Positions 10,545 through 20,746 of a stretch of 64,000 bases of DNA are shown here, one piece after another. The notes beneath the pieces are model-generated. The model was given only the letters and a program-made list of their open reading frames with translations, did not search any database and was not told the origin of the DNA. Positions within the stretch are counted from its first letter, which is position 1; every line of letters starts with the position of its first letter. Position numbers and translations under genes: made by a program. This stretch comes from Pseudomonadota bacterium (lineage in GTDB: Bacteria > Pseudomonadota > Gammaproteobacteria > Xanthomonadales > Rhodanobacteraceae), in NCBI GenBank assembly GCA_021793575.1, contig JAJYSM010000006.1, positions 17,041 to 81,040 of the forward strand. Reading direction: 5' to 3'.

Positions 10545-12946
10545 CCACGCGCGCGCGGCGCCGCTGGCGCGCGCTGCTGCTGGCGCTGCCGGCACTGTTG
10601 CTGCTCGCCTTCGGCACGCTGTGGTGGCTGCTGCTCGGCAGCCGCGCCCGCCTCGACGGACAGCTGCCGGCGGCCGGGCTGCACGCCGCGGTGAGCATCC
10701 GCCGCGACGCCCTCGGTACGGTGACGCTCGAGGGGAAAGATCGCGGCGACCTCAGCTACGCGCTGGGCTATGTGCATGCGCAGGAGCGTTTCTTCGAGAT
10801 GGATCTGATGCGCCGCCTGCCGGCCGGCGAGCTGGCGGCACTGGTCGGCCCGGCTGCACTGGACGCCGATCGCAACCATCGCCGCCAGCGCCTGCGCGCC
10901 GTGGTGGAGGCCGCGTATGCGCAGCTGCCGCCGGCGCAGAAGCGGCAGCTGGATCGCTACCGCGACGGGGTCAATGCGGGACTCGCCGACCTGCGCGTGC
11001 GGCCGTGGGAATACCTGCTGCTGGGCGTGCGGCCGCAGCCATGGCGGTCGCAGGACAGCCTGCTGGTGATCGCCGCGATGTACCTGGACCTGCAGGGCGA
11101 TGGCCGCAACCGGCGCGAGCTGCAGCTGGCGCAACTGCGCGCGGTGCTGCCCGCGCCGCTGGCGGATTTCCTGCTGGCGCCCGACCCCGACTGGGAGGCG
11201 CCGCTGAGCGGGCCGCTGTCGCCCCAGCCGGTGATCCCTGCGGCCGACGTGTTCGACCTGCGCCACGCCGCCGGTACTTCATCCGTCGCCGCAGCCGCCG
11301 CGCCGGTTCCGCTTGACGCGGCGCGCTACCCCGGCAGCAACAGCTTCGCGGTGGCCGGCGCGCTCACCGGCAGCGGCGCGGCGATGCTGGCCAACGACAT
11401 GCACCTGGGCCTGCGCGTGCCGAACATCTGGTTTCGCACCCGCTTGCGCTACCCCGATACGGGGGCACCGGGCGGGCAGCGCGACGTCAACGGCGTCAGC
11501 CTGCCCGGCACGCCGGCGCTGATCGTCGGCTCCAACGGCCAGATCGCCTGGGGCTTCACCAACAGTTACGGCGACTGGCAGGACTGGGTGCGCGTGCTGC
11601 GCGATCCGCGCGACCCCATGCGCTATCGGGTGCCCGGCGGCTGGGCCCGCATCGAGCGTCACGTCGAGCACATCCGGGTCAAGGGCGCGCCGGACAGCCT
11701 GCTCACGGTCGAGGACACGCGCTGGGGGCCGATCATGGCCCACGATGTGGACGGCACCGCGCTCGCGCTGGCGTGGATCGCCGACCGGCCGCGCGCGTAC
11801 AACCTGCAGCTGATGCAGCTCGAACGCGCGCCGGATGTCGACCGCGCGCTGGCGCTGGCGCCGCAGCTCGGCATGCCGCCGCAGAACCTGCTGGTCGCCG
11901 ATCGCGCCGGGCATATCGGCTGGACCATCGCCGGCAACAGCGTTCCGCTGCGCGCCGGTTTCGATCCGCAACTGCCAGCCGACTGGTCGCGAGCCGGCAG
12001 CGGCTGGATCGGCTGGGCCGCGCCGGCGCAATACCCACGCATCGAGAACCCCGCCGACGGCCGCCTGTGGACCGCCAATAACCGTACCGTCGGCGGCGAT
12101 GCGCTTGCGCTGCTCGGCAACGGCGGCCATGATCTGGGCGCCCGCGCGCAGCAGATCCGCGACGACCTGCAGACGCGCGCCCGCTTCACCCCCGCCAGCC
12201 TGCTCGACATCCAGCTTGACGACCGCGCGCGCTTCCTCACCCGCTGGCAGCAGCTGCTGCAGGACACCCTGGCCGACAGCCGCGATCCGGCGCTGCAGCC
12301 GCTGCGCCAGCTCACCGCCCACTGGCGCGACCGCGCGGCGGTGGACAGCGTCGACTACCGGCTGGTGCGCGCGTTCCGCAGCGCGGTGCAGGCGGCGACG
12401 CTGACGCCGTTCGTCGCCGCGGTGAGAGCGCGCCATCCCGATTTCAGCTGGCCCGGTGAGAACTCGGCCGAGGCCGCGGTGTGGGCGATGGTTCATCAGC
12501 AGCCGGCCCACCTGCTCGACCCACGCTACGCCAGCTGGCACGCGCTGCTGCTGGCGTCGGCGCAACGGGTGGTCGACACGCTGGGCCGGCAGCCCGGCGG
12601 CCTGGCCGCGCGAAGCTGGGGCGAGGTCAACCGCGCCGGCATCGATCACCCGCTGGCGCGTGCGCTGCCCGGCTGGCTCGCCCGCTTCATCGACATGCCG
12701 GATCAGCCGCTGCCCGGCGACAGCAACATGCCGCGCGTCGCCGCCCCCGGCTTCGGCGCCTCCGAGCGCCTCGACGTGGCGCCCGGCCACGAGGCGCAGG
12801 GCATCCTCGAAATGCCCGCCGGCCAGAGCGACAACCCGCTGTCGCCTTACTTCGGCGCCGGGCATGAAGACTGGGTCGAGGGCAAGCCCACGCCGCTGCT
12901 GCCCGGGCCGACGCAGCACACGCTGACGCTGCAACCGCTGCACTGA
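10541..12946 (+). CDS. Penicillin acylase family protein (peptidase S45)
   Basis: 801 residues from ATG 10541. The track start at 9092 merely reads through two upstream genes. After an N-terminal membrane or signal segment (ALLLALPALLLLAFGTLWWLLL) comes the alpha subunit, then the processing junction YPGSNSF with the predicted N-terminal nucleophile Ser at about residue 266, then the beta subunit. Members are Ntn hydrolases that self-cleave and hydrolyse amides such as acyl-homoserine lactones, penicillins or N-acyl amino acids; which of these applies here is not visible. It is coupled to the DUF2233 gene by a 4-bp overlap. The usual GSNNW motif is GSNSF here, a mild variation. Confidence 0.88.
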   Translation: MTTRARRRWRALLLALPALLLLAFGTLWWLLLGSRARLDGQLPAAGLHAAVSIRRDALGTVTLEGKDRGDLSYALGYVHAQERFFEMDLMRRLPAGELAALVGPAALDADRNHRRQRLRAVVEAAYAQLPPAQKRQLDRYRDGVNAGLADLRVRPWEYLLLGVRPQPWRSQDSLLVIAAMYLDLQGDGRNRRELQLAQLRAVLPAPLADFLLAPDPDWEAPLSGPLSPQPVIPAADVFDLRHAAGTSSVAAAAAPVPLDAARYPGSNSFAVAGALTGSGAAMLANDMHLGLRVPNIWFRTRLRYPDTGAPGGQRDVNGVSLPGTPALIVGSNGQIAWGFTNSYGDWQDWVRVLRDPRDPMRYRVPGGWARIERHVEHIRVKGAPDSLLTVEDTRWGPIMAHDVDGTALALAWIADRPRAYNLQLMQLERAPDVDRALALAPQLGMPPQNLLVADRAGHIGWTIAGNSVPLRAGFDPQLPADWSRAGSGWIGWAAPAQYPRIENPADGRLWTANNRTVGGDALALLGNGGHDLGARAQQIRDDLQTRARFTPASLLDIQLDDRARFLTRWQQLLQDTLADSRDPALQPLRQLTAHWRDRAAVDSVDYRLVRAFRSAVQAATLTPFVAAVRARHPDFSWPGENSAEAAVWAMVHQQPAHLLDPRYASWHALLLASAQRVVDTLGRQPGGLAARSWGEVNRAGIDHPLARALPGWLARFIDMPDQPLPGDSNMPRVAAPGFGASERLDVAPGHEAQGILEMPAGQSDNPLSPYFGAGHEDWVEGKPTPLLPGPTQHTLTLQPLH

Positions 12947-13082
12947 CGTCGCCCAGGCGGGCACCGCGGCGGCGCCAGCTTGCGTCGCTCAGCTAGCATG
13001 CGGCACCGGAGCTGATCGCCAGCCATGCGCATACACTCGCTCTTGTGCGAAATACTCTACGTGTGGAGAGGCGGATCAAGTC

Positions 13083-16073
13083 ATGCTGCAGACCAACGCC
13101 CCGGACATGTTTCCCGATAACAAAATGTGGCGAACACCCCCGGTCAGCAGAGCCTTCCGCCATGTGCCCGCAAGCCGCGAATGGCTGATGGCCACCTACC
13201 TGCTCTTCGCCTTGCTGGCCATGCTGTGCGGCGCACCGTGTCATGCATTTGCCAACCCACCGGCCAGCTCAAATGGGCTGCCCTCGGTCGCGTTCTACTA
13301 TGGCCTGGACCCACCGATCAACGCCCTGCAGGGGTTCGACTGGATCGTGGTTGACGGCAATGCGCGACTGCCCGCGGCCGTGTCGGGAGTCGGCCCGGGA
13401 CAGCAGGGCTCGACCTATTTCGGTTACGTCTCGGTCGGCGAAGTCACCGGGGCCGCCGATGCACCGAACCCGCCACCGGCAACCTGTGTCATCGGACAAA
13501 ACGGTGTATGGAAGTCGCGCATCCTGGATTTGCGCCTGGCCAGTTGTCGAGCATGGCTTTTCACCCAGCGGATAGCGCCACTGATCACGCGCGGATTCAG
13601 CCATTTCTTCCTCGACACCCTGGACAGCTACGAACTGGTGCTGACAGCGCCGGAACAACGGCAGGCCTATCAGGCAGGGATCGTGGCCCTGATCGAGCAC
13701 ATCCGCACGCAGCTGCCCCAAGCCGAGTTCATCCTCAATCGCGGATTCACGCTGCTCGATTCGCTCAGGCACAAGGGCGTCGTCGGGGTGGCTGCGGAGT
13801 CGCTCTATCGCGGCTGGGATCAGGCCAGTCAACGCTACGTCAAGGTGAAGCCCGCCGACACTGCATGGCTGAGGCAACAACTGTCGGCGGTCAGGTCGCG
13901 CGGGCTGGTGCCGATTGCCATCGACTACGTCGCGGATGACCAGCCCGACACGGCGCGGCAGACCGCCGGGCAAATCCTGACGGACGGCTTTGTTCCCTAT
14001 GTCACCAATGCGCTGCTCAATCGCGTCGGCGTGGGCGCGGTCACACCCGAGCCGCGCGAGATCCTGATGCTCTACGACGGCGCGGTCTCGCCGATGAACA
14101 CCAACGTCAACTGGTATGCAGCGATGGTGCTCAATCACATGGGCTACGCCACCCGTGCGCTCAACGTGGATACGCAGACCCTGCCGGACGTCCCGATGCA
14201 AGGCCGCATCGCCGGCGTGGTGACCTGGTTTTCGGGAAATGCTCTCAAACGGAGCGAACCTGTCTATCGCTGGCTTCGGCGTCAGATGGATGCCGGCGTG
14301 CCCGTGGCGGTGCTGGACGATTTCGGGTTTCCAGCCGACGCCCGCCATCTCGCTCCGCTTGGTCTGACCGCAGGACCGGAAGCATCGTCCGGATTGAAAG
14401 CCATCACCGTCAGCTCCCACGACGCCTCGCTGGTGGGATTCGAAACCCCAGTTCGCGCGCAGCCGGACGGTTTCACGCCGCTGCAGCTCACGCACGGCAG
14501 CGCCGGACTGACACTTGCCCGCGACGGGCAGCAGGAGACCGCGGTGGCGATCACCGCCTGGGGCGGCTACGCGCTCTCGCCCTATGTCGTGGCGTATCTG
14601 CCGCAAGGGGCACTGAACAAGAGCCAGTCACGCGCGCGCTGGATCCTCAACCCCTTTGCCTTTTTTCAGCAGGCCCTGCGGCTCGGCAAGCTGCCGGCCT
14701 TCGACACCACCACGGCCAGCGGCAATCGCCTGCTGTTCGCCCACTTCGATGGCGACGGCTTCGCATCAGCGTCGTTCGTACCCAAGTACTGGAACCAACC
14801 GGCGGCCAAGGTGATCCTGGACGCGATCCTGATGCGCTACCGGATTCCCACCGCCGCCTCGGTGATCGCCGGGGAATTCGTCGATGGCGGCCTGTATGGC
14901 CCGCAACACCTGGCCATCTACCGGCCGATCGCACGGGCGATATTCGCCCTGCCGTGGGTCGAGATCGGATCGCACACCTACTCGCATCCGTTCAACTGGC
15001 GCGCATTGGAACAGGACCCCGCCTTGTCCGCCGGTCTGCACGTCGAGCCCGGTGGCCCGGCTGGAAAAAGGGAGGAGTACGTCAATGCGCCCGGCATGAA
15101 ATACGGCTACAACCTGCCGGTTCCCGGCTACACCTTCAGTCCGCAGCAGGAGGTCAATGGTTCGGTGAGCATCATCAACGATCTGCTCGCACCACCCGGC
15201 AAGAAGGTGACGTTGTATCAATGGTCGGGGGACACCGATCCGGATGCCGAGGTCGTCGGACTGACCTACAAGGCCGGCCTGCTGAACATCAACGGCAACA
15301 ACAGCACCATCGATGAGCAATCCTCCTCGCTGACCAACGTGGTCCCGCTCGGGGTCTGGAAAGGGCACTATTTCCAGGTGTATGCCCCCGACGCCAACGA
15401 GGATCAGTTCACCCATGACTGGGCGCTGCCTTATTGCGGCTACAAGAAGGTGCTGCAGACCTTCCGCATGACCGAGTCACCGCGGCGCCTCGCGCCGATC
15501 AATATCTACTATCACTTCTACTCCGGCACGCGTCCTTGCGGTCTTGCCGCGCTCGAGTCCGTCTATGACTGGGCCACCAGGCAACCGACAACACCGGTTT
15601 TTCCATCGTATTACTCGAAAATTGCGCTGGGTTTCGAATATGCAGGCATCGCGCGGGACGGCGATGCCTATGTGCTGGGTGGCTATGGCGCGGACCAGAC
15701 CGTACGCATTGCGCAGAGCCGCGGCTATCCGGATTTCGCCCGCTCACGCAACATCGCCGGTTTCGACGACGCCAACCAGTCCCGCTATATCAGCCTTGGT
15801 CCGGATCGCGCCCGGCTGGTGCTCACCGCGACACCGCCCACCGAGCCCTATCTGGTGAGCGCCAATGCACCGGTCACCGCGCTCACGCGCCGGCACGGCA
15901 CCTTCGCACTGACGCTTGCAGGCCATGTGCCACTCAGGCTGACACTGGCCAACAGCCGGACTTGCCAGATCCGCTTCGAGGGCCACCCGGCCAGCACAGT
16001 CGCTGATGGCAATCGGCGCCAGTTCAGCTCGCCCCTGGTCGGAGGCCGGCTCGAGGTGGAGTGTCCGCATTGA
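13083..16073 (+). CDS. pelA: PelA, Pel polysaccharide deacetylase/hydrolase
   Basis: Periplasmic bifunctional enzyme of the Pel pathway, about 996 residues from ATG 13083. Internal ATG 13188, just before the hydrophobic ATYLLFALLAMLCGAPCHAFA signal, is an alternative start. The first third is a GH114 endo-alpha-1,4-galactosaminidase domain starting at YYGLDPP, with the candidate catalytic Glu in VAAESLYRGWD near residue 238. The second half is a polysaccharide deacetylase domain: HFDGDGFAS near residue 555 supplies Asp metal ligands and SHTYSHPF near residue 630 the HxxxH pair, the same motifs as in Pseudomonas PelA. It is the first gene of a complete pel operon; the next gene overlaps its stop. 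Confidence 0.93.
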   Translation: MLQTNAPDMFPDNKMWRTPPVSRAFRHVPASREWLMATYLLFALLAMLCGAPCHAFANPPASSNGLPSVAFYYGLDPPINALQGFDWIVVDGNARLPAAVSGVGPGQQGSTYFGYVSVGEVTGAADAPNPPPATCVIGQNGVWKSRILDLRLASCRAWLFTQRIAPLITRGFSHFFLDTLDSYELVLTAPEQRQAYQAGIVALIEHIRTQLPQAEFILNRGFTLLDSLRHKGVVGVAAESLYRGWDQASQRYVKVKPADTAWLRQQLSAVRSRGLVPIAIDYVADDQPDTARQTAGQILTDGFVPYVTNALLNRVGVGAVTPEPREILMLYDGAVSPMNTNVNWYAAMVLNHMGYATRALNVDTQTLPDVPMQGRIAGVVTWFSGNALKRSEPVYRWLRRQMDAGVPVAVLDDFGFPADARHLAPLGLTAGPEASSGLKAITVSSHDASLVGFETPVRAQPDGFTPLQLTHGSAGLTLARDGQQETAVAITAWGGYALSPYVVAYLPQGALNKSQSRARWILNPFAFFQQALRLGKLPAFDTTTASGNRLLFAHFDGDGFASASFVPKYWNQPAAKVILDAILMRYRIPTAASVIAGEFVDGGLYGPQHLAIYRPIARAIFALPWVEIGSHTYSHPFNWRALEQDPALSAGLHVEPGGPAGKREEYVNAPGMKYGYNLPVPGYTFSPQQEVNGSVSIINDLLAPPGKKVTLYQWSGDTDPDAEVVGLTYKAGLLNINGNNSTIDEQSSSLTNVVPLGVWKGHYFQVYAPDANEDQFTHDWALPYCGYKKVLQTFRMTESPRRLAPINIYYHFYSGTRPCGLAALESVYDWATRQPTTPVFPSYYSKIALGFEYAGIARDGDAYVLGGYGADQTVRIAQSRGYPDFARSRNIAGFDDANQSRYISLGPDRARLVLTATPPTEPYLVSANAPVTALTRRHGTFALTLAGHVPLRLTLANSRTCQIRFEGHPASTVADGNRRQFSSPLVGGRLEVECPH

Positions 16074-17290
16074 TGACCGCCACCCGGCCACGCACCTCGC
16101 GCTACCGGAGACACGTCACTCCGCAACTCACGACCCATTTCATCGGGTCGGGACAAATCGTTGCCCTGTGCCTTTTCATCGCGGTGCTTGCCGTGCTGCT
16201 GTTCCCGAAGGAATTCATCAACCAGCAACTGCATTCGGGCGCCCCGCCCCACGCAGCCACCATCGCTTACCTGCAGCTGCTGCTGCGTGCCCAGCCAAGC
16301 GACCGGACCATCCGCCTGCAGCTGGTGCATGAACGTCTTCGCGCCGGACAGCTGGAGGCTGCCGAAGCGGCGCTGGCACCGCTGATCAACCGCGCCGGCC
16401 CGGCAAGCCCACCGGTTGCAGCGCTGTGGCTGAGCCTGCGCCGGGCGCAGTTTGTTGCCATTCCACCCGGCTCGCCGCGCCGCGAACAGGCACGTGCCGA
16501 CTACGCCCGCGCGCTGGATCATCTCGGCAGCCGGCTGACCCTCACCGACCAGTTGGTCGAGACTCGCCACGCCATCGCCGCCGGGCTGTACGACACCGCT
16601 GCCCGCATGGCCGGACGGCTGCTGGCCGCCACCGCCCCACCAGTCCGGGGCCATTCGGGCAACCGGCCGGAACCGGATCGCGTGCCCCCTGCGCCCGAGT
16701 TGGCCGCTGCGCCGACTGGCGCCCCGCCACGGATCGCGATGCCGCACAGTCCGGGGGCGGGCATCGAGCGGCTGGTTGGTCTGGTCTGGGCGTCCAGGCT
16801 GGCCAGTGTCAACCGCGCCGACAGCGTGGCGCCGCACAAGGCGCTCACCCTGACGGACATCCATGAGCAGGCATTCGACGCCTTGTTGCAGAGCCATCTG
16901 GCAGCCGGCAAGCCGCAGGAGGCCGTGCGCGCGGCCCAGGCACAATTGCCCGCCCTCGACCCGGCCCAAGTCGACTGGACCCGGCTCATGCAGATCGCGG
17001 CATGGGCCAACCAGCCCTCGGCCGAGGCGGACTTCGCCCAACGCTGGCTGGCCAGCGCCCACGATGACACGGCACGCTGGGCGGCGTTCCAGGCGCTGAT
17101 CCAGGCTTACCTGTCCGCCGATCATCCGCGTCAGGCGCTTGCGGCCGCGGCCGCGAACCTGGACCGGATGCCGGGCACCACGGCACTGTGGCGCTGCATG
17201 ACACGCCTGGCCATGCAGGCCGGTGACAGCGCAAAGTCAGTGGAGTACGCCCGGCGACTGGTGCATCTGGGAGATCTCCGTGTCCACTGA
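16073..17290 (+). CDS. PelB-like membrane-anchored TPR protein (first half)
   Basis: 405 residues from ATG 16073, which overlaps the pelA stop by one base. GTG 16061 is a possible earlier start. A single membrane helix (QIVALCLFIAVLAVLLF) is followed by tetratricopeptide-like helical repeats (for example [22 protein letters not shown] and AFDALLQSHLAAGKPQEAVRAAQAQL). In Pseudomonas PelB the anchor, all TPRs and the outer-membrane barrel form one protein of about 1,190 residues. Here this gene supplies an anchor plus TPRs and ends at a true stop, while the next gene begins with its own anchor. It is therefore either the N-terminal half of a split PelB or an extra TPR scaffold. Role inferred from position. 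Confidence 0.75.
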   Translation: MTATRPRTSRYRRHVTPQLTTHFIGSGQIVALCLFIAVLAVLLFPKEFINQQLHSGAPPHAATIAYLQLLLRAQPSDRTIRLQLVHERLRAGQLEAAEAALAPLINRAGPASPPVAALWLSLRRAQFVAIPPGSPRREQARADYARALDHLGSRLTLTDQLVETRHAIAAGLYDTAARMAGRLLAATAPPVRGHSGNRPEPDRVPPAPELAAAPTGAPPRIAMPHSPGAGIERLVGLVWASRLASVNRADSVAPHKALTLTDIHEQAFDALLQSHLAAGKPQEAVRAAQAQLPALDPAQVDWTRLMQIAAWANQPSAEADFAQRWLASAHDDTARWAAFQALIQAYLSADHPRQALAAAAANLDRMPGTTALWRCMTRLAMQAGDSAKSVEYARRLVHLGDLRVH

Positions 17291-20147
17291 GCCATCCGGG
17301 GAGATGCCAGCGACTGCACCGCGATGGCCACGCACCGGCGGCTGGCTGGCACTGAGCCTGACCCTGGCGGCGTTGCCGGTCGCGGGTATCGCCCTGGTTC
17401 CCGCCAAGGTACCGCCACACGACGCGCCCCAGGCGGTCAACCTGGCAGACTACGATCTCGCGTGGCGGGCGTTTCTCGGCGCCGGCCAACTCGACGATGC
17501 CATCACGCTGGCCACGCAGGCACTGGCGGCCTACCCGGACAGCGTGCTCTGGCATCGCCGGCTGGCCAGTGCCGCCGAGCAGCACAACGATGACGCGCTG
17601 GCCGCACGCAACTACGCCTGGCTGGCGACCACCGGCCAGCAGGGCGACCAGCTTGAACACGCCATCGCGCTGACCACCGCCACCCAGCAGTTCGACACGG
17701 CCATACAGCTGATGCGCCAGCGCGCCGCCGAAGAACCTTTCAACGCCGACCACTGGAAGGCGCTGGTCGCGGCGATGCTCAATCTCGGCCACTTCGATCA
17801 GGCGCTGAGCGTCCTCGAGCAAGCCGACCAGCGCCACCCGCGCGAGTTCTTTCTGAGCCAGCAGGCAGACGTTCTGGCGCTGGTCGGTCGGCCCGAAGAG
17901 CGCGTAGCCGTGTTGCGGCGGATGATTGCGCGCTATGGTGCCGAACCGCAAACCATCCTCCAGCTGGCATCGATGGAGTATGCCCAGGGGCATCTCGAAC
18001 AGGCGCTGGCAACGCTGCGTCAGGCTCAGGCCACCGCCACTGCGCACGACACGGCCTACTGGCAGACGCTGAGCTCGCTGGCGTGGATGCTGCAGGATTT
18101 CGGTAGCGCCGCAGACGCCAGCCGAATTCTGGTGCGGGCCGGCACGGCGCAAGCGGATGACTACCAGCGCCTGTACCGGATTCACGTCACCACCGATCCC
18201 GCGGTGGCCTATGCCTATGCGCTGATCGGCTGGCGCCAGACCCATGCCGCCCCGTTGTTTTTCCAGGCGCTGGCCGCCGCCAACCGGCTCGATCGAAGCG
18301 CCTTGAGTCAAACCCTGTTCGCCAGCCTGCGGCCGCAGGATCGCGCCACGCTCGGCGCACAACCGCAGTTCTGGGTGCAGTGGGCGCAAGTGGCTCATCG
18401 GGAGGGGCATGACTCGCTCGCCCGCAGCCGCTATGCACAGGCACTGCGACGGGCACCGTCTGATGCGAACGTGGTGGCCGGTTATCTGTGGCTGCTTGTC
18501 GACAGCCGCGACATCGCGCCATTGAGTGTGCTGACTCGCCGCTGGGCAGGTCGACTGCGCGTCGACCCGGCTGTCCGCGAGGCGCTGACAGCCGCCCTCG
18601 CCCTGCTCGATCAACCCAGCCGCGCCTTGGCCTTGCTGCGCCCGGACCGATTTTCCCATCGCGATGACCCGGCCTGGCTGATGCAATACGCCGACCTGCT
18701 CGATCAAGGCGACCGCCCCGACGCCGCGCAGGCGATCCGGCGCCAGGCGGTCAAACCGCTGCAGCGGCAAGCCGCCTCGGCACTGGCCAAGCTGACACCA
18801 GGGCAACGCGAGCACCGGGTGACCCTGATCAGCCGGCTCAGGCCCGGCGATCCGACCCGGCGCGCCATGCGACCGCTGGTGGACAACCCGGCCGACGCCG
18901 GCGCGCGCGAGCAGGTGCTCGCCTGGACCATCGCACTGGACAGCCCGGAGGCAACCCGCCTCTGGCTGACCCGCCAGTACGCCACGACCAAGGCACCTGC
19001 CTGGGCACGCCTGAGCCAGGCCCTGACCACCGACAACGACAGTGCCAGCATGCTCCTGCTGGCCGCCGATGCCGATAATCTGCCGCACCGCGATCGCGTC
19101 ACTGCTGCCAACAAGCTGGGCTGGAAATCGCAGGCGCTGACCCTCGCCTACCGCGGGCTCGAAGGCGAGCCGGACGACCGTCAGCTTGAACAGCAGTTCC
19201 AGAAACTGGCTGTCGCGCAAGCCGACACGTTTGGCAGCTCGTTGCACGAACGACACGGCAGCGGGCTTGAGGCGTTCGATGCCGGCCTGGACTCGCGCAC
19301 CTGGGTCACCCCTGCGATTGCCGTGGATGTCACGGCCTACCGCTTCCGCCAGACGCGCTACGACGTCACCCAGCTCGGCACGATCCCGGCGTACGGGCAA
19401 TACGCTTCGGTGCAGCTGCTCCAGCAGCTGCACCGCGGCGAACGCGGCTTGTCGCTTGGCGCCGGGCGCAATCTTGCTGCGTATGACCAACTGGGAGCGT
19501 TCACCCGCTACCGGGCGACGCGCAACCTGCAACTGGGGCTTGCCATCGACTACGGTGCGCGCGTCAACGACACCGTGCCGCTGGCGATCGCCGGACTGAT
19601 GGATCGCCTGAGAGGCACCGCCGAGTACCAGTGGTCCGCCCAAGACAGTCTGGCCGCGACGGCCACGCTGGGCCGCCTGCGGGCACAGGGTGGCGGCTGG
19701 CTCGGCAACCGGCAGAGTCTCGATCTGGAGTACCGTCACAAGCTGTGGCTGGCTCCTCCGGATTTCACCCTGATCGCCACCGCCACCGATGCGCGCTACC
19801 AGCGGGCACCGTCCGTACCGAACGCACTCTTGCATCTGGTGCCGGCGGGGCAGCCCGCCGACACCAGCTTCTTCGTGCCGCGCAGTTATGCCCAGGCCTG
19901 CGTCGGCGTCGGCTTCAATGAAGATTTTCTGGAGGCATGGAGTGACCAGTTGCGTCTGTTCGGCCATGCCAGCGCCTGTCACAACTCGGTATCCGGCCCG
20001 GGTGCCTCGGTGAATGCCGGCGTGGCCGCACCCGTGCTCGGGCCGGATCACCTCAGCCTCGGACTGGGCTACTCCAGCAATACCGGTGCGACCAGCAGCC
20101 AGAGCCTGAGCGCTTTCCTCAACTACCGCTACTATTTCACGCCATGA
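17280..20147 (+). CDS. pelB: PelB, TPR scaffold and outer-membrane porin
   Basis: 955 residues from GTG 17280, preceded by GGGAG at proper spacing and overlapping the previous gene by 11 bp. The track start at 17223 lies deeper inside that gene. A membrane helix near the N-terminus (GGWLALSLTLAALPVAGIALVP) is followed by many TPR repeats (for example LDDAITLATQALAAYP, FDQALSVLEQADQRHP, LEQALATLRQAQ). The last ~300 residues have beta-barrel character with alternating aromatic strands, ending in FLNYRYYFTP with an aromatic residue near the C-terminus, as in outer-membrane proteins. It should form the export pore for Pel together with PelC. The stop overlaps the first possible start of pelC. Confidence 0.88.
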   Translation: MSTEPSGEMPATAPRWPRTGGWLALSLTLAALPVAGIALVPAKVPPHDAPQAVNLADYDLAWRAFLGAGQLDDAITLATQALAAYPDSVLWHRRLASAAEQHNDDALAARNYAWLATTGQQGDQLEHAIALTTATQQFDTAIQLMRQRAAEEPFNADHWKALVAAMLNLGHFDQALSVLEQADQRHPREFFLSQQADVLALVGRPEERVAVLRRMIARYGAEPQTILQLASMEYAQGHLEQALATLRQAQATATAHDTAYWQTLSSLAWMLQDFGSAADASRILVRAGTAQADDYQRLYRIHVTTDPAVAYAYALIGWRQTHAAPLFFQALAAANRLDRSALSQTLFASLRPQDRATLGAQPQFWVQWAQVAHREGHDSLARSRYAQALRRAPSDANVVAGYLWLLVDSRDIAPLSVLTRRWAGRLRVDPAVREALTAALALLDQPSRALALLRPDRFSHRDDPAWLMQYADLLDQGDRPDAAQAIRRQAVKPLQRQAASALAKLTPGQREHRVTLISRLRPGDPTRRAMRPLVDNPADAGAREQVLAWTIALDSPEATRLWLTRQYATTKAPAWARLSQALTTDNDSASMLLLAADADNLPHRDRVTAANKLGWKSQALTLAYRGLEGEPDDRQLEQQFQKLAVAQADTFGSSLHERHGSGLEAFDAGLDSRTWVTPAIAVDVTAYRFRQTRYDVTQLGTIPAYGQYASVQLLQQLHRGERGLSLGAGRNLAAYDQLGAFTRYRATRNLQLGLAIDYGARVNDTVPLAIAGLMDRLRGTAEYQWSAQDSLAATATLGRLRAQGGGWLGNRQSLDLEYRHKLWLAPPDFTLIATATDARYQRAPSVPNALLHLVPAGQPADTSFFVPRSYAQACVGVGFNEDFLEAWSDQLRLFGHASACHNSVSGPGASVNAGVAAPVLGPDHLSLGLGYSSNTGATSSQSLSAFLNYRYYFTP

Positions 20148-20194
20148 TCGATGGCTCCGCCACGGCCGTCAGGCCACGTTTGCGAGGAACGCTG

Positions 20195-20746
20195 ATGAAA
20201 CGCCTTTCCGACCTGTATCGACTCGTCCGGCTGTCCCTGCTGTTTGCCGGGCTGATCCTGCTCGGTGCCTGCGCCAGCAGCAGCTTTCGCGCCGCGCCGG
20301 CACCGACCGTCGATCACGCGGCAACCTGGGTCGTGGCGCCGCTGATCAACAATACCGCCACGCCCTACGCCGGACAGCGTGCGGCCCGGCTGATCCGCGC
20401 CCTGCTGGCCCAGCGCGCGACCGGCCAGGTACTGTTGCCGCCGCCGGAGCCTGACGCCGGTGGCCTGCCCACCGACAATGGGGAGGCGGCCGAACAGGCG
20501 GCGCGCGCTTTTGCCTCGCAACAAGGTGCCCGTTACCTGGTCAGCGGCAGCGTTGACGAATGGCAATACAAAATCGGACTGGACGGCCAACCGGCAGTCG
20601 GCTTCACGCTGACCCTGGTCGACATCAACTCAGGCAAGACCTTGTGGACCGGCGCGGCATCAGCCAGTGGCGGCAGCCGCGAGGGTGTCGCCGTGCTGGC
20701 CCAGAAAACCCTGGATCGCCTGATCGCTCGCCTGACAGGCAAATGA
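20195..20746 (+). CDS. pelC: PelC, outer-membrane lipoprotein of Pel export
   Basis: 183 residues from ATG 20195, which has GAGGA just upstream and gives a proper lipoprotein signal, LSLLFAGLILLGAC, with lipobox LGAC. The upstream in-frame ATG 20144 overlaps the pelB stop and would add 17 residues. The mature part (WVVAPLINNTATPYAGQRAARL, GARYLVSGSVDEWQYK, DINSGKTLWTG) resembles the PelC/CsgG-like lipoprotein fold. In Pseudomonas, PelC forms a ring below the PelB barrel that guides the positively charged polymer. Position between pelB and pelD supports the call. Confidence 0.9.
   Translation: MKRLSDLYRLVRLSLLFAGLILLGACASSSFRAAPAPTVDHAATWVVAPLINNTATPYAGQRAARLIRALLAQRATGQVLLPPPEPDAGGLPTDNGEAAEQAARAFASQQGARYLVSGSVDEWQYKIGLDGQPAVGFTLTLVDINSGKTLWTGAASASGGSREGVAVLAQKTLDRLIARLTGK

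Noticed and set aside
16986-20051. 1,021-residue minus-strand ORF over pelB
   Set aside because: Antisense to TPR and barrel codons; no start signal or family features.
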